Shown: positions 46,870-60,180, counted from the stretch's first letter. The stretch: 64,000 nucleotides of DNA from Cryptomeria japonica (GCF_030272615.1 NC_081408.1:614216977-614280976), one strand, 5' to 3'. Numbers and translations: made by a program. Notes: generated from the letters alone by a model not told the origin.

Positions 46870-48570
46870 GCAAAGAGTTCAAAGTAAGTTGAAACTTTTG
46901 TAGAAGATAGTTAAAGGTAATCTAGACAGATATGTTGAGGGTATGTAAGGTTTTGACCTTCAAAGAACTTTGTGCATGCTTGGCAAAAAGGAGAAGTGAA
47001 TATTGGAAAGGTTGCCTTAATAGTCACCCTGAACTTGATTGCCTCTATTACTAGGCTTCCGCGGGATGGTATTACCTTTCCTAAGAAGCCAAAGGGATCT
47101 TATAAGGAGGAATTCAAACATTTCTTCAAGGCAGGTGAAGGAGCGTTGATATTGCAAAGTGGATACAATCAAGAGTAGCTCCCTGACAAGTAGAAAGATG
47201 CGGCCCTACTATTAATGAAATATTTCACTTTGGATGGGCGCTTCAAAATATTTCACACCCATATTTTTCCTATGCTAAACCATCTAACGTATGGTATCTA
47301 GATGAACTTTTCTTACTGGGTTTGCTCTTCTTTATTGCAATCTATGGCTAGGGATAAGGCTAAAAACTTTCTACCCCTTCATTAAGGTTTGATTCTTAGG
47401 CTTTATAATTTTCACCTTACTTTAACCCTTCTCGATGGGTCCTTGCCAATTCTTCCTGACCCTCTGTTGGACCCAAATTTATTGATTGAGATTTATGGGG
47501 GGGCCATGCCTAAAAATACCCTTGTTGGTTCCTCTTCTAAACTAAATCTTGTCCCCACCCATTTTAATCCCTTAAGAGAAGTGAAGAAAAAGCCCTCTAT
47601 TCCACCTTCTAAGAAGGTGAAGGTGTAAGAGTTAGGTGATGAGGAGGAGGTGGAGAGCTTGGAGTCTTTGTATGATTCAAAATTTGAATGGTCCTCGAAG
47701 GCTTCTAAGGAGGCTTCCCATGAAAAGATCCCTATTACCCCTAACCTAGAGGTTCTTGACCATGAAAAGGGGCCTTTTAATTTGGATACCATTGTCTTAA
47801 AGCTAGAAGAGAATGTGGAGCAGCGGGGATTGATTATCAAATGGCTCCTTTCATAGTTTGTTGTGGTCATTAGGAAAATAAAAATACTTGAGGTTGTGCT
47901 GGAGGCAAGGGCTAGAGCGGACAAATGGGACAAGGACCTACAAGATGAACATGTTTGGAAAGTGGAAAGTAATATGGCTGAGAAATTGGAAAATTGGGAC
48001 AAAGTGGAAGAGAAGACAAAGGAGATCTCAAAAAAGGTGTTGCAAAAGAATGAGGATGGGATGGTTTTAAATTTAAAAGAAAATTAGGATGTCCTGAAAG
48101 GAAAAATTAAGGAAACATACAATCAAATCCAAGAGATGGTCCTCAAAAATTTGGCCTCCCTAAATGCTATACAGGAGGAGGTCAATCATAGGAAAGCCAA
48201 ACGAAAAAGGCATGCTCTTTCCCCTTCTATTTCTATGGATCACCCTATGTCTGTGGTTAAAGATACTCCTAATTTGGGTACCCCAATCTCTAATAATGAT
48301 TCCTAATAAAGTACTTAGTCTGTGTAAGGATTGGCAAGAAAGTAATGTCACCAACCAGTAGGCCATCTCTTTGTGTCTATGGTAGTTGGCTGGTTTTGGT
48401 ATAGTTCTAGGTAGTTTTTGCTACTGATTTTGTCTTTGGTCCTTTTTGTGTTTAGTGGTCTTTAACGATTCTCTATTATGAACTATTTTTGCTAGGTGTG
48501 CACTTCTCATGTACCCTAGGTGGTGCTTTTTAGTGGATATGTAAAGGTACAAGCCTATCCCTCTTTTTAT
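46870..48570 (+). pseudogene. Unknown ORF (family X, copy 2) downstream of LINE RNase H, with 3' tail
   Basis: Starts about 300 bases after the RNase H of LINE B. It encodes ITRLPRDGITFPKKPKGSY and EEFKHFFKAGEGALIL (47040-47160), then KYFTLDGRFKIFHTHIFPML (47218-47277), which matches RYITLDGRFASIF of copy 1. A basic patch (KKKPSIPPSKKVKV) and a long acidic-basic coiled coil (47640-48190) follow. Stops: TAG 47176, TAG near 47383, TAA 47626, TAG 47854, TAG 48085. The 3' end at about 48520-48590 is T-rich and runs into a TTA microsatellite. It has the same order as copy 1: RNase H, then X, then tail. Confidence 0.5.
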
Positions 48571-48593
48571 TAATCAAAACAATAATAATAATG

Positions 48594-48670
<77 letters not shown>
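48594..48670. repeat. (TTA) microsatellite, about 25 units
   Basis: Pure TTA repeat directly after the 3' end of the LINE B / X copy 2 segment. It may have grown from the element's A/T-rich tail. Confidence 0.95.
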
Positions 48671-48673
<3 letters not shown>

Positions 48674-51640
48674 ATCTACTAAAAAAATTTCAAAATTCAC
48701 TAGTTTGGCATCATCTTCAAATTCTTAATAGTTTAGTTGTTATATGTGTTAGAAAGTAAAAATTTGGTGAAGATTCAATGTCCTAATTTGACCAAAAAGT
48801 GGGAAACACTACTATAGGATGACTTATGAAAATGAACTAACTAATTTAACCCTATTACTCATAATCAAGTGAAACACTTAACATAAAGCATAAAGGCTAG
48901 TATAGCATTAATAAAAATAAAGTAAAAACTCATAATTACAAACCCCTATTGCACCAAGACATAGTAGTTATGCTTGAGGATGATGGAGTTGGTAGAATGT
49001 GAATGCCTTAAATAGTAGCACAAAAATGCATTTGCAGATGAGATGTTAAAAATGATTTAAGTTGAGGTTGATTTATAGATTTTTTCTATAAGATTGGATG
49101 GATAGGATTAAAGTAAAAGATCAAGAGCTTCACTTGGTTGAGACATTGGTAGGACAAGAGGAGGATAAGTTTCCTCACATGGTTAGTGGATAGAGATGGG
49201 TCCAAAAAAAAGGGGGAGATAAATATGGTTGAGGATTCCCTTGGAAAGATTGAATGCAAAAGATGGAAAAGGGTATCTGGGAGTACCCTAGAGGGATGGG
49301 AATTTCCTTAGTCTATGTGATATATACAAAAGCCCATGTCACATGTGCAAAGACCCATGTATTTTGTACAAATGATCCATGCCTTTGTACACTTTGGACA
49401 AAGTGGAACATATGAAGAAATTGACCAAGGTTAGTGTGTGAGCATGGGAGATTAGTGGGTGAATTAATTTCAACCCACTAATGAAAAGTGGATGGAAAAT
49501 AAAATTAAATAAATAGGAATATTTATTTGAGTTTTGGAAAGGGGATAGGAGAAATAGATAAATAAATATTTAGATTGCTTTACCTAAAGTGGACTATAGC
49601 AGAAGATTATTAAATCAATTTAGACTAGAAACAGGATTGGATGAATAGTGAGGTATAATGAGTTTATTTATTAAATAAGAAAATATTATTTAATTAATAA
49701 GAAGATAAACATTGGATAATTAATCAAATTAAAAAGTATTTATTCAATCAAATATTAAGAAAATCATTGTGTCATTAACTGAAATGATGATGTGCCAATT
49801 TTAAGTGTCTACAAATTGAAAGTTAAAAATTAACTTTTGTCTAATAATACATAATATATTTGATATGTAATAAATGTGGGAAATGAGTTCACTGGCGTAA
49901 ACATACAAGCTAGGAATCATTTCTAATACTTACATTCATTGGAGAACAATCAATTAGGTTCAACTTTAGCCCCTTAGGAGAGTTGAGCACTTTGATTAGT
50001 TATTCTCTTTTTTATTGATATGATTGGATATGAAATGATGCAACAACTATGTAAAATGCTATGAAATTGATAAGATTCAACATAAATAGAAAGATATTGA
50101 ACACAAAATCAACTCAAATGAACAAACCTGGAAATAAGATACAAAGAGGAACATGTCACTTAAATCTAGAGCTGAAAGTATTGGTCAAGTGTGCTAGGTG
50201 CCCTAGACTTAGAGGTGTTTCCATCAACTAAAATTTAAGATTCTAGATCAAGATGCCCTACAAATCACTCCCTTAAAAATTAAGCCAAAAAGTGTCTATT
50301 CACATGTGCAAATCAGCATAGACCAAGGATTTTTGCCTATTCAAAATCTAGAACTATATGTCTCAATCTGCACTCTCCAACTCTACACTTTTAGCTATAG
50401 GATCTATAACCTGCACACAAATAAAAGATACAATGTTGTTCTCTATAGGAGCTTGCCTAAGTCAAACCTCAAGTAGGAATTAAATTCGACTAAAGGAATA
50501 ATTTATTAGAAAATAGAGCTTACCCCTAGTAGGGCAAAGGCTAAATCTAAAGTAAAATGTTGAATTGACAAGATTATACATCAAGATTGATAATAGTAGT
50601 GATGCAATTATTTTTGGATAAGGCCTTTATAGGTTGATGCAACAACATGACATTATAAGATATTAATCATAAAAATACAATTGCATATAGATTTTTGCAA
50701 CTTGTTGCTCCATAAAACTCAAATTTCAAGATACTATCTCAAAAATATTTTTTAATTAACTTGCTTATAATGTGTGGGTATTATGATGGATTAAAATTGA
50801 ACTAGAGAGGATGCCTTTATATAGGGGTCCCAAGGTATTTCCTATTTTAGGCCAACTTCCAATGGTAATTATTAAAATGTTAGGATTATATAACAAATGG
50901 TAGGAACCATCACTCTGACATGTTTTATTTTATCCTTTTTAGGTGTGAATATGGTGCTAGGCACCCAAGTCCACTAAGACTATGGCACTAGGTGCCCTGG
51001 TCCACCCAAAATAAGAGTAGAGAAAGATGGATGTAGAGTGCACAAGCCTAGGACATAGGATCTAGTTACTAAATGAGCATATGATGATAGTTTGGTAGTG
51101 ACAAGGATATAAATAATCTTGAAATGAGCTATGAGAGGGCACATTAAAGAAAAGTCCCAAAAAGGAGTGTGAAATTGTAAAGAGTTACAATTTACCACAC
51201 TATAATATGTAGCATAGATCCAATTGTATAGGATTGGGAAGTACTAGTGAAGCATAAAAATATTTTATTAATAGATGAACAAAAATATATTGACCTCTAT
51301 TAAACATATTTTCTACAATTAATTTAGTGAGGCTAAATAATAATAAAAATGATTAAATTACTAAATCTCCTAGTTGTACCTAGTATTTCAATAAAAATAC
51401 ATATAAAATAAAATATTTATAATGGTTCTATCCACCCTCTCATTGATATTTTATACATAGTTGGATCTATGCCACTTGATTTACCTTTGTATATAATGGT
51501 GCAAATTTATATTTATAGTGGTCAACCATGGAGCCAAAATGACCTAGAATTACACCTACAGTAGCTATATCACTAGGTAATAGACAAATACAACTATCTA
51601 TGGCATGGATAATTACTATAAATATATCACAAGTGTTAAC
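48671..51640. other. Long AT-rich spacer
   Basis: Nearly 3 kb with no supported gene. A short motif CTAGGTGCCCTAG and its relatives (GGCACTAGGTGCCC near 50985) recur three or four times from 50180 to 51000. Nothing else was recognised. Confidence 0.45.
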
Positions 51641-51644
51641 ACAT

Positions 51645-53471
51645 AACAAATCAACAATCCATACAACAATGTATTTTTTGGAGGGCAAGAACATGGGCGG
51701 GAACGGGCAAGCTGTTGGGAATGGGCAAGCTAGGGTTTATGTGGGTGAAGACTCGAGTGAAGAGGATGAGGATGGCAATGTAGATGGGTTGGGAGAAGGT
51801 ATTTTCCCTCCAGTCTATGCGTGTTTCTTAGCCCTACATGCTGATTTTTCTCTTGGATGCAGTTTTCTGAAGATCTGGGTTGAGTGCAGTGGGGATGGAG
51901 GTGATCTTTTCCTCTATTTTCCCCTTCTCTCCTTGGCAGGTGTTGGGGATTGCAATATTTTTTGGGTGCTAGAGATAGGTCTATGTTGGTGGGTGTTCTT
52001 GGCTTTGGGTGTGAGCAAGATGCTTTGTGGCTTTGGAGATGGAAGTCCTAGCCTTTTGGGGATGGGGTTTTTTGTTTCTGTGGTTGGCCTGCTGCGAGTT
52101 TTTCTCTACTCAAGTTTTGTGGGGATCCTACTCTTCAGGGTGGTTTGGTTGTTTTGGATGGCCTGTTGCTTTTGTTCATTGGTTTTTCTATGTGGACCCT
52201 CTGTTCTCTCCTGGTTTATTCCTTAGTGAGGGTTTCTTACGCTCTTCTTGTCCATTCTCATGGATCTTTGTATGAGGTGTTTTTATCTCCTACAGAGGTG
52301 GAGTGGTGACATGGGTTTTATGCTAATATTAGGTTGTCGGGGCAATCGGGTTGCTCTCCTTCTTGTCCTATTGAGGTGGACCTTTCTCCTATTGAGGTGG
52401 AGAGTGAGTGTGGGGGAGTTTCTCAGCTACTACTGTTCATGTTGTTGGTTGAGGGAGGCGGTCAAAACCCTCATGGTATTCTTCACAAACATTTTTGGGT
52501 TTACGGTTTTATCCCTGATTCCCAAAATGATTTGTTGGTTGTGGGAGCCTATAAAAACCCTCTTGGCTAGATTGCACTTTCAGGACAAGATGTTATTTTC
52601 TAGGTCTTAGCAAGTTGTGGGAGACTTGTAAAACCCACTTTCATGTTGACCTATTTTCCTTCTTGTCCTATTGAGGTGGCCCTTTCTCCTATTGAGGTGG
52701 AGAGTAGGTGTGGGGGAGCATGTCAGTTGTTGTAGTTTGTGTTGTTGGTTGAGGGAGTTGGTCATAACCCTCATGGTATTCTTCGCAGATGAATCTGGGT
52801 TCATAGTGTTATCTGTGTTTCCCAGAATGGTTTGCTAGTTGTGGGAGCCTATTAAAATCCTCTTGGCCAGATTGTGCATGGAGGGAGTGTTGTTTTTTTT
52901 TGGGCCTTAGAAAGTTGTGGGAGCCTTTTAAAACCCACTTTCAAGGTTGAGGGAGCCTAGAAAAACCCAATGTTTTTAGTTTCTTTCTAGGACTGGTTGG
53001 TTGCTAGCAATTTTCAAGGGCCCAATTTGGCCATTGTTTGTTTTTGGTTAGGTATTGGTTATGTGGTCTTTTGTGGCCAAGAGCTTCTATTATAGGTTAT
53101 GGGAGCCTGGGAAAACCCTTCTTATTGGTTGAGGGTGGTGGTTAAAACCCTTGTTCCTTGTATTTTGTGCTCTAGTGTATGTTGATTTAGACCATCTATT
53201 TGTGCCAACCTGTGTTGTAATGTCTTATGTGTAAGGTTTATCTAGTGTTTGGATGCATGTGGATGTTCTATTTTTTTATTTTGGTTTGTGTAGTCTTTGG
53301 GTTTGGGCTCTAAATGCTCGTAAGTCCAAAAGGTTTCAAGTCCTTTTAAAACCTTTTGTTCGCTACCAAGTAGTCTAGTTCATTTCTTGTTGGTAGCTTT
53401 CTGGTTGTAAGGGTTTTGGGGTCCCATCAAAACCTGTTTTATCCTAATAAAAAACAAATCAACAATCCATA
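51645..53471 (+). mobile_element. 5'-truncated non-LTR insertion with 19-bp target duplications
   Basis: AACAAATCAACAATCCATA occurs at 51645-51663 and again at 53453-53471, bracketing 1.79 kb. The insert ends in a tail TTTGGGGTCCCATCAAAACC...TAATAAAAA very like the tail of copy 1 at 44310-44350, so it belongs to the same non-LTR family. Inside are a short acidic coding remnant (about 51690-51810: VYVGEDSSEEDEDGN) and a 300-bp tandem duplication. Most of it appears to be 3'-untranslated sequence. Long target duplications and an A-rich end are the hallmarks of LINE integration. Confidence 0.75.
52358..52957. repeat. 300-bp tandem duplication in the non-LTR insert
   Basis: Copies at 52358-52657 and 52658-52957, exactly 300 bp apart, both beginning CCTTCTTGTCCTATTGAGGT and holding GTTGTGGGAGCCT units. 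The GGGAGCCT...AAAACCC motif itself recurs to 53120, so the 3' end grew by repeated duplication. Confidence 0.85.
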
Positions 53472-55075
53472 TCAAGGTAAAATAGAATGATAAGGCATAA
53501 CTTGCATAACTATATCTAAAATTAAATCAATAAAGGGGCTTCAAATAAAGCCATCATTCTGCTTTGATATATATATAAAGATTGAAAAATAATCCACACA
53601 ATTGTCAAGGAAAAAGAAGAGTCTTTCTTGTATTTACTCTAATTATAATGATTTTACGTTTACAAATATTACTATAACCTTCTATGGATAACTTTTAAAT
53701 CTATCATTTTCATTGCCATCTTCACAATATATAATTTTCAAAAAGAATTTTAACCTAATACATTCACATCTTCATGATGTACAAGTGTATGCTTGACAAT
53801 CTTATGTTGATGTATTAGAGATTTTTTATCATTATCAATATTATATTTTATTGTCTTTATTTCCTTTGCTTAACACAAAGTAGCTTTCTATTGTTTACAA
53901 GATATAGCTTTAACATAAGCTCAAGCGTACCTTCATGATATAAATTTTAGTAAATTTGTGTCTCAATGCTTAGGAATAAAATTAATAAATTAGAAATAAT
54001 TTCATTCTATGCTTGTTTGATAGAAGTGAAGAAAATTGTTTATAGCATTCTAAACAAAATTGAAGTTATTACAAATCATTCCTCCAATCAACTATAAACA
54101 AATATGTAATATAAGCATATTTCACATGCCATAGACAATAGTGTATGCATTCCAAGGTTGTGACTCAAAATTGTATACAAAAAAAGTAATATTATATACA
54201 CAAGAATGATAAAGTAAACTAATGTATCTTCCATTCACATATGAGATTGTATTGTCCACCATGTTAGCTTACATAATTTTCTACCAATGTAACCATTGCA
54301 CCTACTTTTTATGTAAATGCTAGTGTATGCAATTGTTAAATTGGTTCTATAAAATTTGGTAGATTATTGGTATGCTTGATATGTGGTTGATTATATCTAG
54401 TAAGGAAAATAACTAGTTGGGTATCTATATATGAGGAGAGAGTGGTGCTAAAAAATACTCATAGAATCAAAACTTTGATAGAAAATTTTTGCTCAAAAAG
54501 TCTTGTGCAAGTATTTCAATAAGTGAGAGAATCATTTTAATTGTTGTTACAATGATAGGTTATGACAAACTATTTATGTGGTCATTTGAAAATGGGAAAC
54601 TTTTGGTGAATGTTACCTATTTTTGGGGGAGTTCATGTCTCTATAAGACTTCAGTAGAATGTTTTTAATTCGATTATAGTGATATGCAAGAAACATTCGG
54701 AAGATATTTGATTTATATATCACTTTTAATTTTTATTATTTGTTTATCATATATAAAGATTTATATAAAAATTAATAAAAGATTCATACATAAATCACAA
54801 ATAATTTTCTTATAACCTTATTATAACAAATATACAATAACTACACACTAATATCTCTCTACAAACAATCGTTTTAGAAAATTATATAAATTTGTATTAC
54901 CTTTCATAGAATTAAAAATCATCTATCTTTATAATAAAAAATAATTAAACACATGCCCATTGAGCCTACATGGGTTCAATTGCTAGTTTATTCTTCTTCA
55001 AGAAGATACCTTGTGATTGCTACACAAGAGACGTAGTATTATTTAGGCCTAGGCTCCTCCGATTGCAAGAGATGT
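53472..55075. other. AT-rich spacer, 3' flank of the ALMT gene
   Basis: About 1.6 kb, very AT-rich, no supported gene or mobile-element domain. Confidence 0.5.
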
Positions 55076-57512
55076 TCACTCGGCAGATTGAGAAGTGGAA
55101 TGGAATTCCAATACTCTGCTTCTAGAAATCTCAGTTGCAGAAACCTTCATTGATGGCTTTCTTAGCCTTCCGTGAGAAGAAATAGATGCTTTGAAGCATG
55201 CCCGCCTTGCCAGCTCATCAGCAGCCTCAACAACATGCTCAATCCTCATTACACTTTCCACCAGAAGCCATGCAAAAGTGACGAGGGGAAGCTCCTCTGC
55301 ATATTCAATACTCTGCCCCCTCACTTTTTCTTGAGCAGAAGCATGGGATTGTGTGCGTGCGAGGCTCTTTCCTCCATCCTGCATTTGTTCTTGTATCAAC
55401 ATAGGTCTTTTAAAAAGCCTTGTTGTGTTGCCCTCCTCCAAGCTCGCTGAACTATACCAGAGTTCTTTTTTTGTCATGTTGATGGGCTTTCCTTGTTCAT
55501 GAACTTGGATTTTATCGGAATGTCACCTTCGGAGATCAATGAAATGTCTTGGCAAACCATGCAAGGCTTCCTGCAAATCCTTCAATGCAAGATGTAAGTG
55601 CTCCATCATGCCCTCCGTGCCACATCTTCGCGTGTGTCTGATAGAGTACGAAAGTTCTCGCAATATTTTTGTTGCTTCCTCACTGAGCTTGAGGCATGGC
55701 CTCTTCAACACCCATCGGACAGAAAGCGGTGTCTGTCATTAGGCAATCAAAGTTCATTTATTATGGCTCTCTGGGTACCCAAAATCATATGTTTAAGGTC
55801 AAACTACCAATACCAATTTCATGTTTACTTTAAGATGTGTACCTGAATCTCGGATCGAAGGCATCCATGTAAGGCTACGATGGAATATGCTAAGTGCCGA
55901 AGATTGGCTCCAATTTTCACATACTGCTTCCATGGATGCCTATAACGAAATCTCCCGTGCCTTGGCTCCCAGCCAGCAAACGTCGCCTGTATTTTATTAT
56001 TTAACTCATTTTAGTTTTACGTCCATGATTACATAAATCTGCGGAGTGATTAAAACCTAAAAAGCGTACCAGAGACTCCTCTGTGGCCTTGGAATCTAAC
56101 ACAGATTTGTATCCTTCGTATATGTCATCTTCTGCTGTTTTGTCATTGTCATCTTCCTCCGTATCCTCAACCCGTTCATCAAAATATTCCCTAACGCATC
56201 CTGACAGATCATACAGATACAATATTATGTTTGACAGCTCACACAGATACAATATAATGTTTGAAATGATTGAGTCTTAGGAATAGTTTAATAAGGAGAA
56301 TTTTGTTTGTATGAATGTCTTGATCACTCTCTATCAATTAGAACACTAATGCAAAAACCTAGAAACTATATGTCAAATCTGTATTGCATTACCATCAAGG
56401 GATTGAGCCAGGCCTTCAAATTTGTCAGCTGTAGAGTTGTGAAGATCCTCGCCTGCCCAGATGGGATAAACAAGCACACTGATAACGAGGCACAAACTAC
56501 AGCCAATGGCTATGGTGGACAGACGTTCATAAGCCATCCTAAGTATGTTGTCCACTCGATATCCAGAGACTACTATAAGATTGAATGTGAGAAGGAATGT
56601 CACAACTCCATAGTCATATCTTCTCTTGATTGTAGGGAAGAACCTAGTAAAAGAAGCTGCTGCACCTACACAATTAAGATAAGCACTTACTCGAGTCCAG
56701 AGGAAAAAAAGGCAATATTTTATAGAGAAAGTATCAAGAAATTAGTGAATGACCTAAGATAAAAACTGAGAATCCAATGATAATAGCCTCCCCTGGTTCG
56801 CCTGCGTTCTCACATAAGTAACTGACACATGTGGCTAGAGAACCTGCCAACAGAGTGCCTAATCCTCTGTTCAATCCTTTGCTCAAAGTAGCCCCTGCAA
56901 CAACAAGAAATCTAACTTGAGCATTGGTTTGTCTGCTAATTAAAAGTAAATAAATAAAAAATCACATCTATATAACTTTATTTCATCCCAATGTCCTTAA
57001 GAGTATTCAAGAGGGACGCAGCTATTCTGCTTCCAAAACGGCAGTACAGTGTGCATAACAAGCAAGTTAATCGCACGTTTTATACCGTAGATTTTGCAAA
57101 CAATGGTTACAATTGACTAACATGTCAATAACATGATGTACGATTTGACGTTTTTGAAACCAGAATAGCTACAGCCATTCAAGAGATATCTAAGCATAGG
57201 AATTTCAAATAATTAAAGTTCATTACCTGCAGTGAATTCAAGGACTACCACAACAGTCATCACAGCCCAAATTGAATTATCTCCAACGCCAGTGAACAAA
57301 GGATCAATGAGATACAGGAGAGAGACCAAAAACAATGCCACTCCAAATTTAATTGAATGTATGATCCTTCTTGGATCTTCTTTTCCAAGTTTCCATATCT
57401 TTACCAAGGATGTCACACTTTCGTTTACTTTTCTGGGGAGTCTCCTGCTTGGAGTCTTAACACCAACATTTATGTTCACTTTACACTCGCCATTCAGAGA
57501 ACTAGACTCCAT
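55076..57512 (-). CDS. Aluminium-activated malate transporter (ALMT) family anion channel, six exons, premature TGA in last exon
   Basis: Plant anion channel of the plasma membrane or tonoplast, moving malate and other anions. Exons on the minus strand: 57512-57227, 56894-56754, 56665-56393, 56200-56070, 55986-55843 and 55732-55076. All introns are GT-AG and all joins are in frame. The ATG at 57512 gives MESSSLNGECKVNI. The N-terminal half has the ALMT membrane region: DPRRIIHSIKFG, WAVMTVVVVLEFTAGATLSK, RFFPTIKRRYDYG, TFNLIVVSGYR, PIWAGEDLH. The soluble half has GYKSVLDSKATEESL and the family WEP motif (GWEPRHGRFRYRHPWKQY). A TGA at 55523-55525 (probably from CGA) ends the protein at 394 residues. 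The frame then runs on to 55076 with the family's conserved C-terminus (LPLVTFAWLLVESVMRIE), giving about 543 positions, the normal family length. It is either a truncated or a pseudogene allele. Confidence 0.9.
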
Positions 57513-58560
57513 TACTAGATAGCTTTGTCAAAGCACAGGTTTTTCCCTCCCTGCCAAGAGATGGACAAAATATAATAAATGCTTTGGCCAAACAGCCCAA
57601 ATTTCTGACTCTGAGCAATATTATTAATGAATGACCTTGGGAGTTACAGAGAGAGAAAATATGTGTGGATCCAATAATATATGAATCTGGGCAAATCTGG
57701 CAGAAAGTGAGGCCTTTGTAAGCATCAATTATGGAAGCATAAGGGCTCCCTACACTGTCAATACTTAAATCCTATGTGCAATCAAACTCAGATGATAAAT
57801 CTTCTGCATCTTCCAAACCGTCCTTTTCAAGAGAATCCAACGTGTATGCTATGAAGTTCTCCAACTGCAGACGTCTATATTTAATACAATAAATATGTAT
57901 TTTTATAGTTCAAATTTGTATTTAATTTTGTAACATGTGGGCTTTTGCCACCGCCCTGTTGTCTCATAAAGCTGTTACTCTTGTAATAGAGGTTACAACT
58001 TCTGTTCAGCCAATTAGTACTGTCCGTGTATGAAAGTTGACGTTGAAGCATCCATGGAGTTTTCTTTTGGAATGTCACACGTCAGAGAGTTAGGTTAGAG
58101 TCTGGCCAAGAAGAAAATCCAATTCTTAAAAGGTGTAAAATCTGGTCGACATGAAATTTCTCCTCGGGATACCCTAGGAGTCAACAAATATGTAGAAAAA
58201 TGAAAATCTACTCCTACAGAAAAAAAAAAAAATTAAAATAGTAGCTTAGTATTATGTGTCGTCACAGCAATGACCTATGGAAATTTCACAGGAAGCTACC
58301 AACTTGGGAATTGCAATTTTCCATAGATTAATACACTAAAACTCCAATTTTCAAACCCCTGTTGTGTAGTTCTCCACCCCGACAGAAGATTTATTCCAAA
58401 CATATTTTCGATTAATTATGTTTCAAGCAATATGTAATTTACGTTGTTAATCATTTTCAATTTCCATATGAGTGTCATAATTAAAATTTAAGTAAAGTTA
58501 ACACAAACTTTCATCTTGGGGAATATTCCTGTCATCAGTACACAAGGTTAAGGTTGTTAA
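57513..58560. other. Upstream region of the ALMT gene
   Basis: About 1 kb without a supported ORF. It should hold the ALMT promoter on the minus strand, but no single TATA box or element could be assigned with confidence. Confidence 0.4.
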
Positions 58561-60180
58561 TCGTATTTTCTTGGCTTCTTATGTGTATTAGTCATCATGT
58601 TAGATGTCTTTCAATAAGAGCTATGAAGATTTAATTAATATCACTCTTCAATTTTTGTGGTCTAAGTGGGATAGAAAGACTGGTTTTAAAGCTACTCCAT
58701 GGTTGCATCGTATTCAACCAAAGGCTAAAGGTGGTTTGGACATACTTGATTCCAAGACTCGAGGGATTTGTTTGATAACCAAATAGATAGTCAGAGCTGT
58801 TTTTGGTGACGAACCATGGAAAATCTTGGTCCGTCATCACATTATGCTTACTATTGTCAAGAAGAAATGGCAATATGTCAAATGGTTTGACAAAATTATG
58901 CTTACTCTCTTCTTTTGTTTAAAATCTTATTTTCCTCTAATCTCTATTTGAAAAGCCTGGTAGCAAGTGATTAAATGTTTAAACTGCAAAAATTCTTCTT
59001 TGTAGCATAGTTTAAACTTTTCGACCTCTTCCATTTGGTGAAACAGGTTAAATCAGTATCATGATAAACCCCTTTATATTGCCTTTCCAAGAAAGGCTTC
59101 ATATTTGTTCAAGAAAGGAGTCCAATGGTTTGGTGATGTTTGGGACTTCTTGGCAACACTCTAAGAACTCTTTTCATTTAAATAACACCTCTAAAGTGTT
59201 TTTATTCTTTGTGAAATCACTAGTGTCGATGGATTTGGTTATGAAACTATGTTCTTCTTTACAATGCAATTTTTGGAAAGAATGGTTATGGCTGTCCAAG
59301 TTTCATTTCTCTAGTTTTCCCTTAAAAAGAATATTTTAATATTATGTCTTCTATATCATTAAATCCAAGACTAAATAAAAAATAGAAACGTTGGTTTCAT
59401 GAAAGGACATATGGAAGTCAAGGGTTGAGGCTAATGCTTAGATATTGGCTTGGAAAATCCTACATTTAAAGCTACTTGTTGGAGACAGATTAAAATGTAT
59501 GATTGTTCAGCCTATCAAATGCTCATTTTGTCAACAAAATGAAAGCGTGAAACATTTGTTTTGGGACTATTCACTAGCAAAAAAAAAATGCTATTTTCAA
59601 TCATTTACATGCTATCTTTGATCATGTTTTGCATTGGAAAGAAGCCCTTTTGGGCATTGGTTTTCATCATAATGTTGTGGCAAATATTATAAGATAGATT
59701 GTTTTGTTAAATATATGGAAAATAATGCATTTGGTTGTATTTTCAAATCATTTAGCTCACCAAGAAGCAGAGTTTTTAAGGTTTTACTCAAATATTTTGA
59801 TCCAATTTGTATCTCTATGTTTTCAACTATAGGGAGCCACTAAGGAACATGCTAAGGCCAACTACATTTCGAACACTATTAAGCTACAAATTTTACATTT
59901 ACACAAAGAAGATATTCTCTATTCTAGACAGCTGCAAGGACTCTCCAAATTTAGAATTAATGGTGTTTTCCAACTTTTCATTGTCATATTTTCATTGGTT
60001 ATGCATATCAGCTAGATGTATAACTTGTCTTGTTGGAGATAGTAGTGAATTTTATTTTTGTTTGGAGTTTGCTTAGATTGGACAATGTTCTTTATTATTT
60101 TAATTCACGACCTCTTGATTGTATTCAATCCTTGTAATATTTTTTTGTTCATTTATTCAATAAAAAAAAGTTTTGTTATA
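58560..60180 (+). mobile_element. LINE remnant C: RT C-terminus and zf-RVT
   Basis: Degenerate coding matches the end of a plant LINE polymerase: ITLQFLWSKWDRKTGFKA, then RIQPKAKGGLDILDSKTR (58648-58770). A zinc-binding block follows in frame pieces (CSFCQQNESVKHLFWDYS, about 59520-59575). Many stops and shifts are present. A 3' end with CATTTATTCAATAAAAAAAAG lies near 60150-60172. It is of a different subfamily from remnants A and B, judging by wording. Confidence 0.65.

Noticed and set aside
48160-48366. ORFs on both strands near the end of family X copy 2
   Set aside because: Other-frame shadows of the family X coiled-coil/C-terminal reading.
51600-52275. 208-codon and 82-codon + strand ORFs
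   Set aside because: The start lies across the insertion border and the peptide is low-complexity Phe/Trp/Gly. The region is the 3' part of a truncated non-LTR element.
55506-55530. A 24-base intron removing the TGA in the ALMT last exon
   Set aside because: GT and AG can be placed around the stop, but the intron would be far below the minimum size for plant splicing.
56083-56762. Plus-strand ORFs over the ALMT exons
   Set aside because: Antisense of well-supported ALMT exons 3 and 4.
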